DNA of 9,086 nt, taken from NCBI GenBank assembly GCA_003818595.1, contig RPQV01000105.1, positions 1 to 9,086 on the forward strand, in the 5' to 3' direction. Below are positions 5,606 to 9,086 of the stretch, piece after piece. Source of the stretch: Calditrichota bacterium (GTDB lineage Bacteria > Zhuqueibacterota > Zhuqueibacteria > Residuimicrobiales > Krinioviventaceae). The notes under the pieces are model-generated. The model was given only the letters and a program-made list of their open reading frames with translations, was not told where the DNA came from and made no database searches. Every line of letters starts with the position of its first letter. Positions within the stretch are counted from its first letter, which is position 1. A program made the translations under genes and the position numbers.

Positions 5606-7495
5606 TTATTTCAGCAGTGTGATCGGTTGAATGGATGTTTGTTTCTCAGAAGTGACTCGGCAGAGATAGACGCCGCTGCCGATGATATTGCCTTCATCAT
5701 CTTTGCCGTCCCAGGTGATCTTTTGATAACCGCGGGAAAGCTGTTCATCGATCAAGGTGACCAGCTCTTCTCCATCAATACTCAATACCTCAACTTCAGT
5801 GTAACCGGAGTGAGGGAGAATAAAATCGATGGTCGTCTGCTTAAAGAACGGATCCGGCATATGCGGAAGGACATAAAAATCAGATAGATCGAGCTGTCCA
5901 TTCGTTTGCGCGATCATTGAGCTGTGTTGAGACAACACAAAATCTAAATTTTTATAACTGACTCCATTTACCAGGTACTTGAAATAAAGCGATGGAGCAG
6001 ATTGAGAATTGCGCGAGGTGAAAGCGCCGATTCGCCAGTCACCTTCGGTTCTAACGTCGATAAAATATTCTCCATTGTCATTCGAACGGACGATCAAATG
6101 CCCATCAGGACCAGTATCCCAATCATTGCGGGCGACAACGTAGGCGCCGGCAACCGGCCTTTGTTGTTCGTCAACCAGGCGACCGCTGAGGCTCATCAAG
6201 GTCGCTTGTTTATCAAAACAAAAATTGATATCCCGTTTCAAGAGTTCACTTTTCATGTCATAGTTCTTGAACTCGGATTTTGACAGGGTATAGAGGCCCT
6301 GCTTTTGGGCGAAAAGCGATGTCATGACAAAGGGTTGTATTCCCAAGGTATAGGCGCCGTCCGCTTGGGAGAAAGTCTGAAAAAGCACCTGTTTTTTACT
6401 TTTCGGATCAATACCTATTCCCTGCACCAATACATCCGCCACCGGTTGACCATTGAGAGTGCAGCGACCGCTGATGAAAGCCTGATAAGGTCGAAACTCA
6501 AAATCCTTGAAGAGCTGCTGTCCCGGTTGAATTGTGAATGTATTGGATTCCGGAAAGGCGTAAAATCCTTCAGGCCAATGATCATTACCCAGGTATTTGG
6601 AAAAGTATTGGTTAAGAGTGATGTTGTATTCTCCCGCCTGGACGCCGATACAATAATTGCCGTTTTGATCGGTGCGACCATGAAAGATTTTAAATTCTTT
6701 GGTGTTTTGCAGAATAATCGAGATATCTGCCGAAGGGGTATGATCCTCCTGATACACCCGGCCGCAGACAAAGGATTCATATTTTTGCATCTGCCAGTCG
6801 GTTTTGCTGATCTGTCCGCTGAAAATGTGCAGCCGTCTCATTGGTGCATCTTTATAAAGCTGATCAAGACGGTTGGTTGCAAAAACGTTCCACACTCCCG
6901 CGGTGAGATCAATTCTGTATTCGCCTGCCGCATTCGTAATTGCGCGTCGGGATTCATCAGCGCCATTCATCTTTGTAAAAATGACTTCAACTCCGGCGAG
7001 GGGCGACCCGGTACTCTTTTCAAAGATTCGGCCTTTGGCGCCGGTTTTAGCCGCCTGCAAATCCCATTTGATACCGGCGGTCACTGAGCTTTGGTCATCA
7101 TCCGTTATTCTTAAAAGCCAGGATTGCGGTCCAAACGGATTTCTGGAATCTTCAAATCGCAAGGTGCTGCGAATGATTCCATCGCTGTCGGTTTGATCTC
7201 CGCCAATCTTGTCTCTGAGAGACTGCGCGTCGACGATATCTCCAAGCCCATCAATAAAGTATTGAAAAAATAGGCGATAATCGTTACTGTCGATGATTCG
7301 GTTTTCATTAATATCGTGATAAATTTCGCAAGAGACTCTGTTTCCAATTGAGGCAACATCGCAGGATAATACAATTTCAGTCGGTAACGAACTGATGGAA
7401 ATGCTTTCACTGCTGTTGAGGTTCACAAAAGAGACGCCCCAGCTTTTGATTGTGGACCCCAACAATATGAGTGTAATGATGCCAATCTGTTTCAT
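5606..7495 (-). CDS. Secreted multi-domain protein with carboxypeptidase-regulatory-like repeats and T9SS/FlgD-like C-terminus
   Basis: 629 residues. The N-terminus is a signal peptide (about 1-20, MKQIGIITLILLGSTIKSWG). Residues about 22-147 form a beta-rich domain holding a dockerin or EF-hand-like loop, DINENRIIDSND (61-72), with Asp61, Asn63, Asn65 and Asp72 placed like calcium ligands. Four beta-sandwich repeats of the CarboxypepD_reg/Cna-B-like type follow at about 152-235, 243-333, 340-425 and 437-523; each has a G-R-[VILC] strand, a P[LV]A[GD] turn or degenerate equivalent, and a late G-x-Y strand (GEYRIDL, GNYCIGV, GAYTLGI, GEYFIDV). Residues about 540-629 are a sorting domain with ITWDGKDDEGNIIGSGVYLCRV and the ending ITLLK; its entry motif is MPDPF rather than YPNPF. 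These repeats usually act as surface modules for stability or binding; there is no enzyme domain. The GGAGG at 7505-7501 sets the start. Function unknown beyond a surface protein. Confidence 0.85.
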   Translation of the reverse strand: MKQIGIITLILLGSTIKSWGVSFVNLNSSESISISSLPTEIVLSCDVASIGNRVSCEIYHDINENRIIDSNDYRLFFQYFIDGLGDIVDAQSLRDKIGGDQTDSDGIIRSTLRFEDSRNPFGPQSWLLRITDDDQSSVTAGIKWDLQAAKTGAKGRIFEKSTGSPLAGVEVIFTKMNGADESRRAITNAAGEYRIDLTAGVWNVFATNRLDQLYKDAPMRRLHIFSGQISKTDWQMQKYESFVCGRVYQEDHTPSADISIILQNTKEFKIFHGRTDQNGNYCIGVQAGEYNITLNQYFSKYLGNDHWPEGFYAFPESNTFTIQPGQQLFKDFEFRPYQAFISGRCTLNGQPVADVLVQGIGIDPKSKKQVLFQTFSQADGAYTLGIQPFVMTSLFAQKQGLYTLSKSEFKNYDMKSELLKRDINFCFDKQATLMSLSGRLVDEQQRPVAGAYVVARNDWDTGPDGHLIVRSNDNGEYFIDVRTEGDWRIGAFTSRNSQSAPSLYFKYLVNGVSYKNLDFVLSQHSSMIAQTNGQLDLSDFYVLPHMPDPFFKQTTIDFILPHSGYTEVEVLSIDGEELVTLIDEQLSRGYQKITWDGKDDEGNIIGSGVYLCRVTSEKQTSIQPITLLK

Positions 7496-7500
7496 CCATG

Positions 7501-7506
7501 CCTCCG
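7501..7506 (-). promoter_or_regulatory. Shine-Dalgarno deciding the start at 7495
   Basis: CGGAGG on the minus strand stands 5 nt before the ATG at 7495. An ATG at 7499 sits just one base after the GGAGG and is in another frame, so it is too close to be used; the ATG at 7495 leads into the signal peptide. Confidence 0.75.
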
Positions 7507-7513
7507 AAAGAAG

Positions 7514-7542
7514 TAACTAACAGATTGTTTTACTGTTAGTTA
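7514..7542. promoter_or_regulatory. Perfect 10-bp dyad beside the ribosome binding site
   Basis: TAACTAACAG (7514-7523), a 9-nt AT-rich loop and CTGTTAGTTA (7533-7542) form a perfect inverted repeat. In the minus-strand leader it ends only 7 nt before CGGAGG. No U-tract follows (CTTCTTT), so a terminator is unlikely. It may be a repressor operator or an mRNA hairpin that controls or protects translation of the gene at 5606-7495. Confidence 0.6.
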
Positions 7543-7589
7543 AAAGAAGAACTGAGAAATGAAAGCCGTTTCAAAAGTTGCCTGATCAA

Positions 7590-7613
7590 TATTACACGTG
7601 AACTGCTGTAATA
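7590..7613. promoter_or_regulatory. Possible operator-like dyad
   Basis: TATTACA (7590-7596) and TGTAATA (7607-7613) are perfect inverted 7-mers 10 nt apart, in the gap upstream of the secreted repeat protein. Size and spacing suit a dimeric DNA-binding protein, but a 7-bp match in AT-rich DNA can arise by chance. Confidence 0.25.
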
Positions 7614-7693
7614 ATGCCTGGAAATACAGCAAATTCAACTCAACCGACAAGGTTTGGTATGCAATATAAAGGCCAAAACTGCAGGATGTAGAT

Positions 7694-8494
7694 TTAGCGG
7701 GGAAGGCGGGTGAGTGTAACTTTCATCTTGTTGAATTCTGTCGGATCAATGGGAACCGCGACAGAGCCTTTAGTTTCCCGAAAGAATCGACGGAGTTTAT
7801 TCAATCGCTCTTCAGCAGGAGGATGCGTGGTCAATAGAAGCGTCAATTGTTGAGGTTTTTGGAGAGAAATTTTTTCAAGCATGGATTTAAGACCATTGAC
7901 ATCCAGTTGCGAATCCTTGAGATAGAGCAAGGCGTTCAGGTCGGCTTGAAATTCTTGTGCTTGGGTATAGTCAAGAATGGTATCCGGTTGATATAATGAA
8001 AGGACAATATGTTCCGCAATTTTCGGGTTTTCTCCAATGGCCTGCTGGGCAGCAAAGGAAAATCCGTATTTTTCAGCCAAGCGGTTGGTTCCGTCTCGTT
8101 GAGCCAAATGAGCGATTTCATGCGCGATGACAGCGGCAATTTCCTCTGAACTGCTGCACATTTCAAGCAGTCCGCGGAAGAGAAAGATATTTCCCCCGGG
8201 CAATGAAAAATGGTTGATATCCGATTCGTTAACAATGAAAATGGTATAATGGAGTCCTTTCCAATATGAAACCCGACCGATTTCCGCGGCGATGCCGCTG
8301 AGAAAATGAGTGATTGCCCGATTATTGATGATCTTTAGATTTTGGATGGAATAGGAGGCGATCTCCTCGCCGAGTTGAAGTTCTTCTTCGATGGTGATGA
8401 ATGGAATTTGGCCGCCGCGTGGAGAGTTTGATGCACAGCGCAGGAAGAAAAAGGTGCAGCAGCAAAGCAGAATGTGTATTCGCAACGTCATCAT
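7694..8494 (-). CDS. M48 family zinc metalloprotease, probable lipoprotein
   Basis: 266 residues. The M48 signature HEIAH (125-129, in AAVIAHEIAHLAQRDG) supplies two zinc-binding histidines and the catalytic Glu126; the third ligand is Glu181 in EFQAD (181-185). FSLPGGNIFLFRGLL (96-110) and the late THPPAEERLNKL (223-234) are typical of BepA/YcaL/Oma1-like envelope proteases that degrade misfolded outer-membrane or membrane proteins. The C-terminal TPR part of BepA is absent; the length fits the minimal YcaL-like form. The N-terminus is hydrophobic with CCC at 11-13 and a Cys20 that could be lipidated, but Arg19 before it makes a poor lipobox, so lipid anchoring is uncertain. The ATG overlaps the ligA stop in an ATGA, with AGGA 11 nt upstream; a second ATG follows directly. 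Translation is probably coupled to ligA. Confidence 0.92.
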   Translation of the reverse strand: MMTLRIHILLCCCTFFFLRCASNSPRGGQIPFITIEEELQLGEEIASYSIQNLKIINNRAITHFLSGIAAEIGRVSYWKGLHYTIFIVNESDINHFSLPGGNIFLFRGLLEMCSSSEEIAAVIAHEIAHLAQRDGTNRLAEKYGFSFAAQQAIGENPKIAEHIVLSLYQPDTILDYTQAQEFQADLNALLYLKDSQLDVNGLKSMLEKISLQKPQQLTLLLTTHPPAEERLNKLRRFFRETKGSVAVPIDPTEFNKMKVTLTRLPR

Positions 8495-9086
8495 ATCTTT
8501 GGTAATCCTGCCATGTCTCGGAATTCCTTTTCTGAGAGAATGGTTATTCCCAATTCTTTCGCTTTTTGCAGTTTTGAACCCGCCTGATCTCCGGCAATCA
8601 CAAAATCAGTGTTTTGACTGACAGAAGAAGCCGCCCGTCCGCCGAGTTGTTCGGTGAGATCTTGTGCTTCTTTTCGTGATAATGTGGTCAAAGTACCGGT
8701 AAAAACCAGCGTTTTCCCGGCAAACATCAAGTCATTTTTTGAAGCCTTTACAGCGACAGAGGTCATTTTCACTCCCGCCAGGCGAAGGCGTTGAATTAGA
8801 GTCTGGTTTTGCGGTGATTGACTGAAATCGACGATACTGTCCGCAACTTGTGGGCCAATTTCATAGATCTGCAGCAGTTCATCACGCGTTGCGTTCAATA
8901 TGGCTTCTATGCTGTGGAGGGCACGCACCAATACACGCGCAACGTGCTCGCCGACAAAACGAATTCCCAAGGCAAAGAGCACGCGATCCAGTGGTCGTTC
9001 CTTGCTGCGCTCGATTGCCGCCAACAGGTTTTCTGCTGATTTGATGGCCATCCTTTCCAACGAGGCAATTTGATCTTTGTGCAGAG
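8491..9086 (-). CDS. ligA: NAD-dependent DNA ligase LigA, C-terminal part (runs off right edge)
   Basis: Only the last 197 or so codons are present; the reading frame is open to the right edge, so the TTG at 9060 is an internal leucine codon and not a start. The visible protein begins in the helix-hairpin-helix region (LHKDQIASLERMAIKSAENLLAAIERSK, RPLDRVLFALGIRFVGEHVA, ELLQIYEIGPQVADSI), which grips DNA around the nick. It ends with a BRCT domain (about the last 80 residues; FAGKTLVFTGTL, LTEQLGGRAASSVSQNTDFVIAG, SKLQKAKELGITILSEKEF). LigA seals nicks in replication and repair using NAD+. The adenylation domain with its KxDG lysine, the OB fold and the zinc finger lie outside the window, so catalytic integrity cannot be judged. 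The TGA overlaps the ATG of the M48 protease gene. Confidence 0.97.
   Translation of the reverse strand, partial: LHKDQIASLERMAIKSAENLLAAIERSKERPLDRVLFALGIRFVGEHVARVLVRALHSIEAILNATRDELLQIYEIGPQVADSIVDFSQSPQNQTLIQRLRLAGVKMTSVAVKASKNDLMFAGKTLVFTGTLTTLSRKEAQDLTEQLGGRAASSVSQNTDFVIAGDQAGSKLQKAKELGITILSEKEFRDMAGLPKI

Noticed and set aside
6305..7087. 260-codon plus-strand open frame
   Set aside because: Antisense to the regulatory-repeat protein with its four clear beta-sandwich repeats; no independent coding evidence.
8491..9060. Short stand-alone BRCT/HhH protein starting at TTG 9060
   Set aside because: The frame continues without a stop to the right edge, and residues upstream of the TTG match LigA, so this is the end of full ligA.

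Overview
The window looks like a chromosomal piece from an uncultured member of the FCB group (Bacteroidetes/Chlorobi relatives such as KSB1-, Calditrichaeota- or Marinimicrobia-like lineages). The main reason is that three consecutive genes encode secreted proteins ending in a type IX secretion (T9SS type A) sorting domain, one with the classic NYPNPFNP motif. Two of these genes have clear Shine-Dalgarno sites, which are often poor in true Bacteroidetes, so a deeper FCB lineage is more likely. This placement is inference; no 16S or ribosomal marker is present.

All five genes are on the minus strand, so in transcription order they run from right to left. The 3' end of ligA (NAD-dependent DNA ligase, 8491 to the right edge) overlaps by an ATGA the start of an M48 zinc metalloprotease (7694-8494). 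After a 198-nt gap with a perfect 10-bp dyad just before the ribosome binding site comes a secreted protein with about four carboxypeptidase-regulatory-like beta-sandwich repeats (5606-7495). A 408-nt gap holds a possible terminator and a well-spaced sigma70-type promoter. It is followed by a secreted ThuA/amidotransferase-fold-like protein (4184-5197). A gap carrying a long perfect-looking hairpin leads to a 1006-residue secreted CotH-kinase-like protein flanked by lamin-tail domains (967-3987). The leftmost 966 nt carry no convincing gene.

The ligA-M48 pair is housekeeping plus envelope proteolysis. The next three genes are cell-surface or secreted cargo of the type IX system. No type IX machinery gene is visible, and nothing shows that the three cargo proteins act together beyond sharing the export signal and strand.

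The most unusual material is non-coding. Three separate inverted-repeat elements (242-396, 719-868, 4083-4156) are built from the same kind of 8-nt purine-rich unit (CGCAGAGR, CACRGAGA, CGCAAAGN). They differ in sequence but share an architecture. A fourth structure (123-229) has three arms in which the middle arm can pair with either neighbour. Every single-base mismatch I could align in the ungapped stems becomes a G-U pair when the minus strand is read as RNA, hinting at structure kept at the RNA level on the same strand as the genes.
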